From the NCBI RefSeq assembly GCF_018614585.1, contig NZ_JAGGOI010000004.1, positions 327,055-391,054 of the forward strand: a stretch of DNA of 64,000 nt. Direction: 5' to 3'. The notes below the pieces were generated by a model. That model searched no databases. It worked only from the letters and a program-made list of their open reading frames with translations, and was not told the origin of the DNA. Position numbers and translations under genes: made by a program. Below, piece by piece: positions 8,119-16,732 of the stretch (within the stretch, counting starts at the first letter, position 1; each line of letters opens with the position of its first letter). Origin of the DNA: Streptomyces sp. ISL-1. GTDB lineage: Bacteria; Actinomycetota; Actinomycetes; Streptomycetales; Streptomycetaceae.

Positions 8119-8152
8119 AAGGGCATGCCGGATCTGGGTCCGGCATGCCCTT
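8119..8152 (+). promoter_or_regulatory. leader hairpin just upstream of deacetylase Shine-Dalgarno
   Basis: Perfect 14-bp inverted repeat: AAGGGCATGCCGGA at 8119-8132 and its complement at 8139-8152, with a 6-nt loop. It ends only a few bases before the GGAGGA Shine-Dalgarno of the deacetylase gene (start 8170). It could be an RNA hairpin tuning translation or transcription, or a protein-binding palindrome. It has no T-run and would be a poor place for a simple terminator. Confidence 0.55.
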
Positions 8153-8169
8153 CCGGGGAGGAACAACAC

Positions 8170-10311
8170 ATGAGGCGCAGCGTCCGTACGGCTGCCTTGT
8201 CCACCACGAGCGCACTTCTGCTCGCACTCGCCGCACCGGCTGCCCAAGGCGCAGCGACACCGGCACCACGTATCGATCTGAGAGTCCTGGTGGTGGACGA
8301 CGGAGGCCCGGCCACCGCCGCCATCACCGACGAACTCGACGGCTCGGGAACGCCGTACACCCTGCTCGATCTGCGTAAGGCGGACCGTCCCGTGATCGAC
8401 GCGGGCTTCCTCGCCGACACCGTGGCCGGGCGTCCGCGCGCCAAGTACCAGGCCGTGGTGCTGCCCAACGACAACCCCTTCGGGGCCGACTCGGCGGAGA
8501 TGGCCGCGCTCGCCTCGTACGAGAAGAGCTTCGCGATCCCACAGGTCGACGCGTACACCTACGCGCGCCCCGAAGTGGGCCTGGACTACCCCGTCCACGG
8601 CGGCTACAGCGGCTCGCTCGACGGCGCGCGGGCCGAGGTGACGGCCGCCGGCAAGGCCGGCCCCTTCGGCTATCTCGACGGGTCCGTTCCCTTCGAGGAC
8701 AACTCGCCCTCCGTGGGCGAGAGTTACGCGCATGTTGCCAAGCCGGCCGCGGGCGCCGACTTCACCACCTATGTGGACGCGCCGCTCCCAGGCTCGCAAG
8801 AGCGCGGATCGATCGTCGGCGAGTACCGCCACGACGGCCGCAGCGAGCTCGTCGTCACCTTTGTCTACAACCAGCACCAGCAGCAGTTCAGACTGCTCGC
8901 CCGCGGCATCGTGAACTGGCTGACGCAGGGCGTCCAGATCGGCGCGGCCCGCAACTACTTCGCCGTCCATGTCGACGATGTCTTCGGCGCCGACGACCGC
9001 TGGGACAGCGTCCTCAACTGCACCCCCGGCGACGTGGACTGCGCGCCGGGACAGGGCGAGCCGGACCCGATCCGGATGACGTCCGCCGACGCGCAGTACA
9101 CGGCGCAGTGGTCCGCCTCCAAGGGCTTCACCCTCGACATGGTCTACAACGGCGGAGGCAGCGAGCTGTTCAAGGAGGAGTCCGGCGGCAGCGATCCGCT
9201 CGCGCAGCAGCTGACCGCCGACAAGGACGCCTACCGATGGGTCAACCACACCTACAACCACCCCTTCCTCGGCTGCGTCCAGGACGTCACCGTCGTTCCC
9301 TGGGTGTGCGCCAAGAACGCGGACGGGAGCACGAAGTACGTCAGCCGCTCCGTCATCTCCGCCCAGATCGCGGACAACCGCTCGTGGGCCCAGCGGGCCG
9401 GACTCCCCCTGCGCAACGACGAGTTGGTCACCGGTGAGCACTCCGGGCTGCGGATCCTGCCGCAGCAGCCGGACGACAATCCGAACCTCGCCCCCGCCCT
9501 CGCCGACAACGCCGTCGCCTGGCTCGGCTCCGACAACTCGCGCGACCGCGCCCAGCGCCGGGTCGGCCCCGCCCTGACCGTGCCCCGCTACCCGATGAAC
9601 GTCTTCTACAACGCGGGCCGCACCGCCGAGCAGATCGACGAGTACAACTGGATCTACACCCGCGCGGCGGACGGCGGCAGCGGCATCTGCGAGACGGCCG
9701 CCAACTCCACCTGCCTGCCGGAGCCGTTGGACACCACGACCGGGTACACGGACTACGTGGTGCCGCTCGAGGCCCGCATCGGACTGGGCCACGCCCTGGC
9801 CAACGACCCCCGGCCGCACTTCATCCACCAGTCCAACCTGGCCGAGGACCGCATCGCGTACCCCGTGCTGAACCGCGTCCTCGACGACTACGCGGCGCTG
9901 TACGCGGAGAGCACCCCGCTGGTGAATCTGCGCCAGCGCGACATCGGCGCCGAACTGCGCGACCGGGCCGCCTGGAACACCGCCGTCAAGGCGGGCCGGG
10001 TGACCGCCTACCGCATCGGTGACACCGTCACCGTGCAGGCCCCCGGCGGCGTCCGGGTCACCGCGACCATGCCGGCCGGCACCCGGCAGAACCTGCTCCT
10101 CGGCACCACCGGCTTCGGCAGCGCGTACGCCGGTGCGGTCTCCGGATGGGTCGGCCCGGGGCTGCTCCAGGACCGGGTCACGCTCACCCTGCCCGCCGCG
10201 GCGCCGACCGCGGCCGGCTCGGCAATCGCAGCGCCGGTCCAGGAGTCCGCACCGAAGCTGCCGCTGCCCGCGGGCGTGCGCCAGCGAGTCCCGTACGGCG
10301 TGACCGGCTGA
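8170..10311 (+). CDS. secreted Agd3-like (CE18-type) polysaccharide deacetylase
   Basis: A 713-residue exported protein: signal peptide (RRSVRTAALS, hydrophobic core, AQGAA cleavage region near 27), a long N-terminal domain (about 30-255) of the size expected for a carbohydrate-binding domain, then a NodB-like deacetylase domain. Metal and catalytic motifs visible are HVDDVFGADD (His267, Asp269, Asp270) and H360-TYN-H364, the HxxxH pair of deacetylases. This order resembles Aspergillus Agd3, which partially deacetylates galactosaminogalactan at the cell surface. ATG at 8170 has GGAGGA 8 nt upstream. First gene of the cluster; neighbours encode a PelF-type transferase and GH135/GH114 enzymes, supporting a GalNAc-containing polymer as substrate. 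Confidence 0.8.
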   Translation: MRRSVRTAALSTTSALLLALAAPAAQGAATPAPRIDLRVLVVDDGGPATAAITDELDGSGTPYTLLDLRKADRPVIDAGFLADTVAGRPRAKYQAVVLPNDNPFGADSAEMAALASYEKSFAIPQVDAYTYARPEVGLDYPVHGGYSGSLDGARAEVTAAGKAGPFGYLDGSVPFEDNSPSVGESYAHVAKPAAGADFTTYVDAPLPGSQERGSIVGEYRHDGRSELVVTFVYNQHQQQFRLLARGIVNWLTQGVQIGAARNYFAVHVDDVFGADDRWDSVLNCTPGDVDCAPGQGEPDPIRMTSADAQYTAQWSASKGFTLDMVYNGGGSELFKEESGGSDPLAQQLTADKDAYRWVNHTYNHPFLGCVQDVTVVPWVCAKNADGSTKYVSRSVISAQIADNRSWAQRAGLPLRNDELVTGEHSGLRILPQQPDDNPNLAPALADNAVAWLGSDNSRDRAQRRVGPALTVPRYPMNVFYNAGRTAEQIDEYNWIYTRAADGGSGICETAANSTCLPEPLDTTTGYTDYVVPLEARIGLGHALANDPRPHFIHQSNLAEDRIAYPVLNRVLDDYAALYAESTPLVNLRQRDIGAELRDRAAWNTAVKAGRVTAYRIGDTVTVQAPGGVRVTATMPAGTRQNLLLGTTGFGSAYAGAVSGWVGPGLLQDRVTLTLPAAAPTAAGSAIAAPVQESAPKLPLPAGVRQRVPYGVTG

Positions 10312-10321
10312 CACCTCGGCA

Positions 10322-10360
10322 CGCGCGGTCCCGGGCCCAAAGCTCCCCCGGGACCGCGCG
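10322..10360 (+). terminator. hairpin between deacetylase and glycosyltransferase genes
   Basis: Perfect 14-bp arms CGCGCGGTCCCGGG (10322-10335) and complement (10347-10360), 11-nt loop, starting 10 nt after the deacetylase stop. A strong factor-independent type hairpin, so the deacetylase may be transcribed alone or only partly coupled to the downstream biosynthetic genes. Confidence 0.7.
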
Positions 10361-10432
10361 ATCGACGCGCCGCTGACCGTTCTCGGGGCGAGGCGCCCCC
10401 TTCCTTTCTCGTACCCAGGGGATCAGTTCCAC

Positions 10433-11920
10433 ATGGCCGAATCCTTGTACGCGCCGCGATCCGGCGCGCCTTTGGTCACCCTCCTCACCGAAGGCACCTA
10501 CCCGCACAGCCATGGCGGCGTGAGCGTGTGGTGCGACCAACTCGTGGGCGCGATGCCGGACTTCGACTTCCGCGTCATCGCGGTGACCGGCACCGGCCGG
10601 GAGGCCGTTGCCTGGGAGCTGCCCGCCCATGTCGCCGAGCCCGTGAGCGTCCCCATGTGGGGGCCCGACCCGGCCGGGGCCGCGCCGCGCGGACGCCGGC
10701 TGCGGCAGCTGATCGGGACGTACGAAAGGTTTCTGACCGCGCTCCTCGACCCGGCGGCCGAGTCGCACTTCGCTCCCGCGCTGTACGAACTTGCCAGGGC
10801 GGCCCGGGACGGGGTGCTGGCGCCCGTGCTGCGCACCGACCGGGCCGTGCGCACCCTGACCGGCGTCTGGAACCGCCGCGACCTGCCGGTGTACGCGGCC
10901 AGGCCCACCCTGCACGACGCGCTCACCGCCACCGATCTGCTGGAACACGCGCTGCGGCCGCTCGCGGCCGAGCCGCCTCAGCGGGGCGTCGCGCACGCGG
11001 TCAGCGGCGGCATCGCGGTCCTGCCCGGTCTGGTCGGCCGACAGCTGCACGGCGTACCGCTGCTGCTCACCGAGCACGGGGTGTATCTGCGCGAGCGCTA
11101 TCTCGGCTACCGCACGGGCCCCTACCGCTGGCCGGTGAAGGCACTGCTGCTCGGCTTCTTCCGGCTGCTCGCCGAGGAGACGTACCGCGCGGCCGCGCTG
11201 ATCACTCCCGGCAATCGCTACAACCGGCTGTGGGAGGAGCGCGGTGGCGCGGACCCGCAGCTCATACGCACGGTCTACAACGGCGTCGACCCGGCGGCGT
11301 TTCCGCCCGCCGGGCCCGAACCTGAGGTGCCCACGCTGAGCTGGGCGGGCCGCGTCGACCCGATAAAGGACCTTCAGACCCTGATCCGGGCCTTCGCGCT
11401 CGTACGGAAGGAGCTGCCGGACGCGCGACTGCGGCTCTTCGGCGGCACCCCGCGCGGCGGCGAGGCATACCGGGAGCGCTGCGAGGCGCTCGCCGCCGAG
11501 CTCGGGCACGCGGATGCCGTCACCTTCGAGGGGCGGGTCGACGACATACGGGACGCGTACGCGGCCGGCAATGTCGTGATGCTGTCCAGCATCAGCGAGG
11601 GCTTCCCGTTCACGCTGATAGAGGCCATGTCCTGTGGGCGCGCCACCGTTTCCACGGATGTCGGCGGGGTGCGCGAGGCCGTCGGCGACAGCGGTCTCGT
11701 GGTGCCGCCGCGGGAGCCGGAGGCGATGGCACGCGCCGCGCTCGAGCTGCTGCGTGATCCGCGGCGGCGGGCCGCGATGGGCGAGGCGGCGCGGCTGCGG
11801 GTGATCGAGCAGTTCACGCTCCGGCAGACCGTCGACACCTTCCGCTCGATCTATCTCGAACTCGCCCTCGGCGCCCATGAGTCGGTTGCCCCGGCATGGC
11901 CTGCGGAGGTCCTCGCATGA
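10433..11920 (+). CDS. PelF-type family 4 glycosyltransferase
   Basis: A 495-residue retaining GT-B transferase. The N-terminal LLTEGTYPHSHGGVSVWCDQ is the DUF3492/PelF signature; the C-terminal half is a GT4 domain with WAGRVDPIKDLQTLIRAF, FEGRVDD and the E-x7-E motif SEGFPFTLIEAMSCG. PelF-like enzymes polymerise cationic, amino-sugar exopolysaccharides from UDP-sugars in the cytoplasm. It overlaps the next gene by ATGA; the next product is polytopic, so the pair probably forms the synthase-export unit, as in the single-chain fungal Gtb3 (GT4 plus membrane spans). Ribosome site weak (the ATG follows AGGGGATCAGTTCCAC). Confidence 0.88.
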   Translation: MAESLYAPRSGAPLVTLLTEGTYPHSHGGVSVWCDQLVGAMPDFDFRVIAVTGTGREAVAWELPAHVAEPVSVPMWGPDPAGAAPRGRRLRQLIGTYERFLTALLDPAAESHFAPALYELARAARDGVLAPVLRTDRAVRTLTGVWNRRDLPVYAARPTLHDALTATDLLEHALRPLAAEPPQRGVAHAVSGGIAVLPGLVGRQLHGVPLLLTEHGVYLRERYLGYRTGPYRWPVKALLLGFFRLLAEETYRAAALITPGNRYNRLWEERGGADPQLIRTVYNGVDPAAFPPAGPEPEVPTLSWAGRVDPIKDLQTLIRAFALVRKELPDARLRLFGGTPRGGEAYRERCEALAAELGHADAVTFEGRVDDIRDAYAAGNVVMLSSISEGFPFTLIEAMSCGRATVSTDVGGVREAVGDSGLVVPPREPEAMARAALELLRDPRRRAAMGEAARLRVIEQFTLRQTVDTFRSIYLELALGAHESVAPAWPAEVLA

Positions 11921-13278
11921 GCGGCCCGTTACGCCTGCTGCCGGGCGACGGCGACGCCCTGCCCGACATACCCGGGCCACGCGCCCGGACCCGCTCCCGG
12001 CCCAGTTGGGCCGAGGACCCGATCGACGAGCTCGCCGAGCGGCTGGTCGAACAGGTCGCGACCGCCGTCCATCCCTACGAGGTGGCCGCGCTGCTGGAGT
12101 CGGACGGCCTGACGGGTGAGCAGATCACCAAACGCTACGCCCGTCCGGACCTCTTCACGCTCGCCGAGGACCTGTACGCCCGCGTGCCGCGCCTCTACCC
12201 GGAGCCGCCGCCCGCGCCCGACCCCTGGCGACCCGACCATCTGCGCTGTGCGCTGCGCGGTCTGGTCTTCGCCCTGCCGGGCCTCGCCTATGTGCTGGGG
12301 GCCGGGTTGTGGCACGGTACGGCGGACGTGTCCGGGCTCATCGCCTCCGCGCTCGCGGCCTGGGCATGGAACCAGGCGCTCAGCCATCGGGCGTATCTGC
12401 GGATCGCGGCCGAGGGGAAGGCCGCAGCCGGGCGGACCCTTCGCCTGGGCGCGCCCGCCGGTGCGCTGGGGGCGGCAGTCACCGGGCTGGTCGTGTCGGG
12501 TCCCGGTACCGGCGCGGCCTTCGCCGCCGGTCAGTCCTGCTACCTCGCGGCGGCAAGCGTCCTGCTGGTCCTCGGCCGCGAACGGGCCCTGCTGCTCACC
12601 CTGTTGCCCGTGACCGCGGGTGCGGGAGCCGTGCTGGTGTGGCCGCCTCCGCCACCGCTCGCACTCGGGCTGCTGCTGGCGACGGTGACGCTCGCGGTCC
12701 TGGCCGCCGCTCACGCCGTGCGCAACGCCGTGCGATCGGGGCCCATGGCCGCGGGGGCAACCCCCGCACTGCCGCGCTCGCTTCCGTACGGGCTGTTCGG
12801 TCTCGCCGCGGGCGTGCTCGCGGCGCTGGCCGGGTCGCACGACCCGCGCTCGGTCGTCGTCCTCACGCTCAGCATGGGCTTCGCCGAGTGGCTGCTGTAC
12901 CGCTACCGCTCGCTCGCGCTGGCCGCGCTGCGGGCGAGCACCACCAGTCGCGGCTTCACGCTGCGCTCCGGACGGGCCCTTGCGTACTGCCTCGGCGCGT
13001 ATCTGGCAGTGCTCGGCATCGGCTCTCTGGTCGCGGGGACCGGGCCCGCTCCGCTGCTCGGCCTCGGTGCCGTGCTGTGGACCGCGCTGCTGCTGCAGGC
13101 GTTCTCGCAGGCCTGGACGCCGGCCGCGGTCACGCTCGCCGCCGCGGCCCTCGAAGCCGCGGCCCACTTCGCCGGGCTGTCGTCCGGGCCCGCCCAAGTC
13201 ATCTGTCGCACCGCGGCGGCGGCCGCCCTGGTCGCCGCGGCCTGCCGAATGCTCGGCCGGCCCACCGCACACCGCTGA
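11917..13278 (+). CDS. polytopic membrane protein of exopolysaccharide cluster, TTA codon
   Basis: A 453-residue protein: an N-terminal cytoplasmic part of about 110 residues (VEQVATAVHPYEVAALLESD, EQITKRYARPDLFTLAEDLY) followed by ten or more hydrophobic spans. It is at the position of PelG (the Pel flippase-like protein) after PelF, but I see no clear PelG/MATE signature. It may pair with the GT4 to make a split equivalent of fungal Gtb3 and export the chain; this is inference. Codon 5 is TTA (11929-11931), read only by the bldA tRNA, so synthesis should be restricted to late growth. Starts in an ATGA overlap with the GT4 gene. Confidence 0.75.
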   Translation: MSGPLRLLPGDGDALPDIPGPRARTRSRPSWAEDPIDELAERLVEQVATAVHPYEVAALLESDGLTGEQITKRYARPDLFTLAEDLYARVPRLYPEPPPAPDPWRPDHLRCALRGLVFALPGLAYVLGAGLWHGTADVSGLIASALAAWAWNQALSHRAYLRIAAEGKAAAGRTLRLGAPAGALGAAVTGLVVSGPGTGAAFAAGQSCYLAAASVLLVLGRERALLLTLLPVTAGAGAVLVWPPPPPLALGLLLATVTLAVLAAAHAVRNAVRSGPMAAGATPALPRSLPYGLFGLAAGVLAALAGSHDPRSVVVLTLSMGFAEWLLYRYRSLALAALRASTTSRGFTLRSGRALAYCLGAYLAVLGIGSLVAGTGPAPLLGLGAVLWTALLLQAFSQAWTPAAVTLAAAALEAAAHFAGLSSGPAQVICRTAAAAALVAAACRMLGRPTAHR

Positions 13279-13346
13279 CCGCATCCCACCTCAACGCACC
13301 GACCGCTCAGTACTCACTACCGACCACGACAACAGGAGCAACCGCC

Positions 13347-14348
13347 GTGACATCCAACGCGCTTGTCGCCGTCACCGGAGCCGAGGGCTTCATCGGATCG
13401 CATCTGACCGAGACCCTCGTCGCCGCCGGCTACCGGGTCCGCGCCATGGCCCAGTACAACTCATTCTCCTCATACGGATGGCTGGAAACGCTCTCCCCCG
13501 ACACCCTCGACCAGGTCGAGATCGTCCTCGGCGACGTCCGTGACGCCGGCTCCGTGCACGATCTCGCCGAGGGCGCCGAGGCCGTCTACCACCTCGCCGC
13601 GCTGATCGCGATCCCGTACTCCTACCGGGCCCCGCACAGCTACGTGGACACCAATGTCACCGGCACCCTCAATGTGCTGGAGGTGGTGCGCAAGCTGGGG
13701 ATCCCGCGGCTGGTGCACACCTCGACCAGCGAGACGTACGGCACCGCGCAGACGGTGCCGATCACCGAGGACCACCCCATCAACACCCAGTCCCCGTACG
13801 CCGCGTCGAAGGCCGGCGGGGACCGGCTCGCCGACAGCTACCACGCCAGCTTCGGCACTCCGGTCGTCACCCTGCGCCCGTTCAATACCTTCGGGCCGCG
13901 CCAGTCGATGCGGGCGGTCATCCCGACCGTCATCGGCCAGGTCGCGGCGGGCGAACAGGTCATCACCCTCGGGGATCTGCGCCCCACCCGCGACTTCCTG
14001 TACGTGAAGGACACCGCCCGCGCCTTCCTCGCCGTCGGCACGGCGCCCGCCGAAGCCGTCGTCGGCCGCACCTTCAACGCGGGTACCGGCGGTGAGATCT
14101 CGGTGGGCGAACTCAGCTGGCTGATCGGCAAGTTGATGGACACGGACCTCGATGTACGTGAGGACGAGGAGCGCGTCCGGCCGGCGGCTTCGGAGGTGAT
14201 GCGGCTGGTCGCCGACGCGACGCGGCTGCGCGACGCCACCGGCTGGCAGCCCGGACACGACCTGGAGCAAGGGCTGCTGCGCACCATCGAGTTCTTCCGG
14301 AATCCGGCGAATCTCGCCCGGTACAAAACCGGCATCTACAACATCTGA
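13347..14348 (+). CDS. NAD-dependent sugar-nucleotide epimerase/dehydratase
   Basis: An extended SDR of 333 residues. VTGAEGFIGSHL at the N-terminus binds NAD; the catalytic Y-x3-K is in SPYAASKAGGD and Ser/Thr in HTSTSETYG; RDFLYVKDTARAF and FNAGTGGEISVGEL are typical of UDP-hexose 4-epimerases and dehydratases. In this cluster it most likely makes a UDP-galactose- or UDP-GalNAc-type donor, the role of Uge3 in the fungal GAG cluster. GTG start at 13347 with AGGAG 8 nt upstream. Substrate is not proven by sequence. Confidence 0.88.
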   Translation: MTSNALVAVTGAEGFIGSHLTETLVAAGYRVRAMAQYNSFSSYGWLETLSPDTLDQVEIVLGDVRDAGSVHDLAEGAEAVYHLAALIAIPYSYRAPHSYVDTNVTGTLNVLEVVRKLGIPRLVHTSTSETYGTAQTVPITEDHPINTQSPYAASKAGGDRLADSYHASFGTPVVTLRPFNTFGPRQSMRAVIPTVIGQVAAGEQVITLGDLRPTRDFLYVKDTARAFLAVGTAPAEAVVGRTFNAGTGGEISVGELSWLIGKLMDTDLDVREDEERVRPAASEVMRLVADATRLRDATGWQPGHDLEQGLLRTIEFFRNPANLARYKTGIYNI

Positions 14349-14397
14349 GCCTCATCCGAGCCACGTCTGAACCACTGGACCTGACAGGGGAGTCCCC

Positions 14398-15111
14398 ATG
14401 CACGCAGTGATACTCGCAGGAGGCAAGGGCGTCCGGCTGCGGCCGTACACCACCGCTCTGCCCAAACCGCTGGTGCCGATCGGCGACCAGCACGCGATCC
14501 TGGAGATCGTGCTGCGCCAGCTGGCCGCCGCCGGCTTCGTCAGCTGCACCATCGCGATCGGCCATCTCGGCCACATCATCCGCGCCTACGTCGGCAACGG
14601 CTCGCAGTGGGGGCTGCGCGTCGGCTACTCCACCGAGGAGAGTCCGCTCGGCACCATGGGTCCGCTGCTCACCATGATGGACCGGCTGCCCGACGACTTC
14701 CTCGTGATGAACGGGGACATCCTCACCGATCTCGACTACGGGGACGTCCTCAAGCAGCACCAGACTTCCGGTGCGCCGCTCACTGTCGCCACATACGCGC
14801 GCAAGGTCTCCATCGACTTCGGGGTCCTCACCACCGAGTCCGGCCGGGTCGTCGACTTCGCCGAGAAGCCGAGCATGGACTACCGCGTCTCCATGGGTGT
14901 GTACGGACTCACCCGCGAGACGCTCGCCCACTACACGCCCGGTCTCCCGCTCGGTTTCGACGAGTTGGTGCTCGACCTGCTCAAGGAGCAGAACCCGCCG
15001 CACACCTACGAGTTCGACGGCTACTGGCTCGACATCGGCCGGCCCGACGACTACGACCGGGCGAACGCGGAGTTCACCACGCACCGCGGCCTGCTGCTCA
15101 AGGGAGCGTGA
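14398..15111 (+). CDS. sugar nucleotidyltransferase
   Basis: A 237-residue nucleotidyltransferase with LAGGKGVRLRPYTTALPKPL (nucleotide-binding loop and the PKPL lysine), VMNGDILTDLDY (metal-binding Asp) and FAEKP. Similar in length and motifs to RmlA/GlmU-N-like enzymes, which join a sugar-1-phosphate to an NTP. It presumably supplies an activated sugar to the GT4 enzyme. GGGGAG precedes the ATG. It lies 7 nt before the next epimerase gene. Confidence 0.88.
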   Translation: MHAVILAGGKGVRLRPYTTALPKPLVPIGDQHAILEIVLRQLAAAGFVSCTIAIGHLGHIIRAYVGNGSQWGLRVGYSTEESPLGTMGPLLTMMDRLPDDFLVMNGDILTDLDYGDVLKQHQTSGAPLTVATYARKVSIDFGVLTTESGRVVDFAEKPSMDYRVSMGVYGLTRETLAHYTPGLPLGFDELVLDLLKEQNPPHTYEFDGYWLDIGRPDDYDRANAEFTTHRGLLLKGA

Positions 15112-15117
15112 CGGTCC

Positions 15118-16017
15118 GTGCGCATCCTCCTCCTGGGCTCCACCGGATTCCTGGGCGGGCACACCGCCGAGCAGCTGCGCGCCCTGCCGGGCGTGCGGCT
15201 GCTCGTCGGCGGCCGGTCCGCGGAGGCCGACATACGGCTCGATCTCACCGCCGGTCCCGGTGTCCTGGCTGACGCGCTGCTGGCGGCCCGGCCGTCCGTC
15301 GTCGTCAACTGCGCGGGCCTGGTGGCCGGCAGCGCCGTCCACCTCACCGACGTCAACGCACGCGGCCCGGCCGCGCTCTGCGAGGCCCTGGGCGACGCGG
15401 CACCGAACGCCCGGCTCGTCCACCTCGGCTCCGCCGCGGAGTACGGGCCGACCGCGCCCGGCGAGCCGGTCACCGAAGCGACCGCGACCAGGCCGCTGGG
15501 CCCCTACGGCGCCACCAAACTGGCCGGCACGGTCGCCGTCCGCGCCTCGGGGCTCGACGCGGTCGTGCTGCGCGTCTTCAACCCGGTGGGGCCCGGCGCG
15601 CCCAGCGCCGGCCTGCCCGGGCGGCTCGCCGCGGAGCTGCGGCGGGCCGCCGAAGAGGACGACACGGTGCGGGTCGGCGACCTCTCGGCGCACCGCGACT
15701 TCGTCGACGCACGGGACGTGGCGGACGCCGTGGTGCGCGCCGCGACGGCCGAGGGCCCGCTGCCGCCGGTGCTCAACATCGGCAGTGGCGTGGCGACTTC
15801 GGCACGAGACCTGGCCCATGGCCTGGTCCGGGCGGCCGGTTTCCGCGGCCGCCTGGAGGAGACCGGCGCGGGGTCCGCGCGCTCGACGGCGGTTTCCTGG
15901 CAGTGCGCTGACATCACGTCGGCCGTCCGGGCCCTCGACTGGCGGCCGAAGCGCGCTCTGGTCGACTCGCTGCAGGACCTGTGGGCGCGCCCGGCACCGG
16001 CGGGGGTCCCGCGATGA
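15118..16017 (+). CDS. NAD-dependent epimerase/dehydratase family protein
   Basis: A 299-residue extended SDR, shorter and more divergent than the first epimerase of the cluster. GSTGFLGGH is the dinucleotide loop, HLGSAAEYG holds the Ser region and GPYGATKLAG has the catalytic Tyr and Lys; HRDFVDARDVADAVV is the usual late motif. Probably a second sugar-nucleotide modifying enzyme (epimerase or reductase). GTG start at 15118, with GGGAG inside the end of the preceding gene. Exact reaction cannot be told. Confidence 0.85.
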   Translation: MRILLLGSTGFLGGHTAEQLRALPGVRLLVGGRSAEADIRLDLTAGPGVLADALLAARPSVVVNCAGLVAGSAVHLTDVNARGPAALCEALGDAAPNARLVHLGSAAEYGPTAPGEPVTEATATRPLGPYGATKLAGTVAVRASGLDAVVLRVFNPVGPGAPSAGLPGRLAAELRRAAEEDDTVRVGDLSAHRDFVDARDVADAVVRAATAEGPLPPVLNIGSGVATSARDLAHGLVRAAGFRGRLEETGAGSARSTAVSWQCADITSAVRALDWRPKRALVDSLQDLWARPAPAGVPR

Positions 16018-16072
16018 GTGGGCGGGGCCGGACCTGGCGACCCGGTGGCCTCCCGGTGAGCGGCGTACCGGC

Positions 16073-16732
16073 ATGACCATGCTCGTGCCCATGTACGTAC
16101 ACCCCGCCGTCGACCGCGCCGCCTGGCAGGCCCTCGCCGCGTCCGCTCCCCTCCTGTACGGCGTGGTTCTCAACGTCGACGACGGTCCCGGCGCCGCCCC
16201 GGACCCCGCGTTCGTCGCCGCCGCCCGCGAACTGCGGGCGGCCGGCGTGCCGGTGCTCGGGTACACGGACACCGATTACGGGCGGCGGCCGGCCCGCGAG
16301 GTCGCACGGGACTTCGAGCGGCATCGCGACTGGTACAGCACGGACGGGTTCTTCCTCGACCAGGTCGCCCCCGACGCGGCGGGGCTGCGTCACTACCGGC
16401 GGCTCACCCGAGCCGCCCGGTCGCGCGGTGGGCGGACCGTCGTTCTCAATCCGGGCGTCCACCCCGCCCCCGGCTATGCCTCGCTCGGGGATCTGCTGAT
16501 CACCTTCGAGGGCGACTGGGACAGCTATCGCGCCGCCCCGGCCGCCCCGAAGTGGACCAGGGACCTTCCGCCGGGCCGGTTCTGCCATCTGGTGCACGGG
16601 GTGCCCCGCGGGCTGTGCCGGCTCGCGGGCCGTACCGCGGAACTGCGCGGGGCCGAGGTGCACTGTGCCGTGCCCGGCCACAATCCCAATCCCTGGTCGG
16701 CACTGCCACCTGCCCTACGGAAGGACTCATGA
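16073..16732 (+). CDS. spherulin-4 / GH135-type glycosidase
   Basis: A 219-residue TIM-barrel-type protein of the spherulation-specific family 4. Motifs: LVPMYVHP at the start, VVLNVDDGPG, GYTDTDYGRRP, STDGFFLDQVAPD and LITFEGDWDSY, which contain the acidic residues expected for catalysis. The family includes Aspergillus Sph3 (GH135), which cleaves galactosaminogalactan during its synthesis. No signal peptide is visible, unlike the fungal enzyme, so it would act in the cytoplasm unless the start lies elsewhere. It overlaps the next gene by ATGA. Function as polymer hydrolase is inferred from family and context. Confidence 0.82.
   Translation: MTMLVPMYVHPAVDRAAWQALAASAPLLYGVVLNVDDGPGAAPDPAFVAAARELRAAGVPVLGYTDTDYGRRPAREVARDFERHRDWYSTDGFFLDQVAPDAAGLRHYRRLTRAARSRGGRTVVLNPGVHPAPGYASLGDLLITFEGDWDSYRAAPAAPKWTRDLPPGRFCHLVHGVPRGLCRLAGRTAELRGAEVHCAVPGHNPNPWSALPPALRKDS

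Noticed and set aside
8053..10314. A 753-codon minus-strand frame opposite the deacetylase gene
   Set aside because: It mirrors the third-position GC bias of the plus-strand gene, has no Shine-Dalgarno or recognisable domain, and is a typical high-GC shadow. The same applies to long frames opposite the large SDR (4672-6456, plus), glgC (26939-28198, plus) and gnd (49668-51326, minus).
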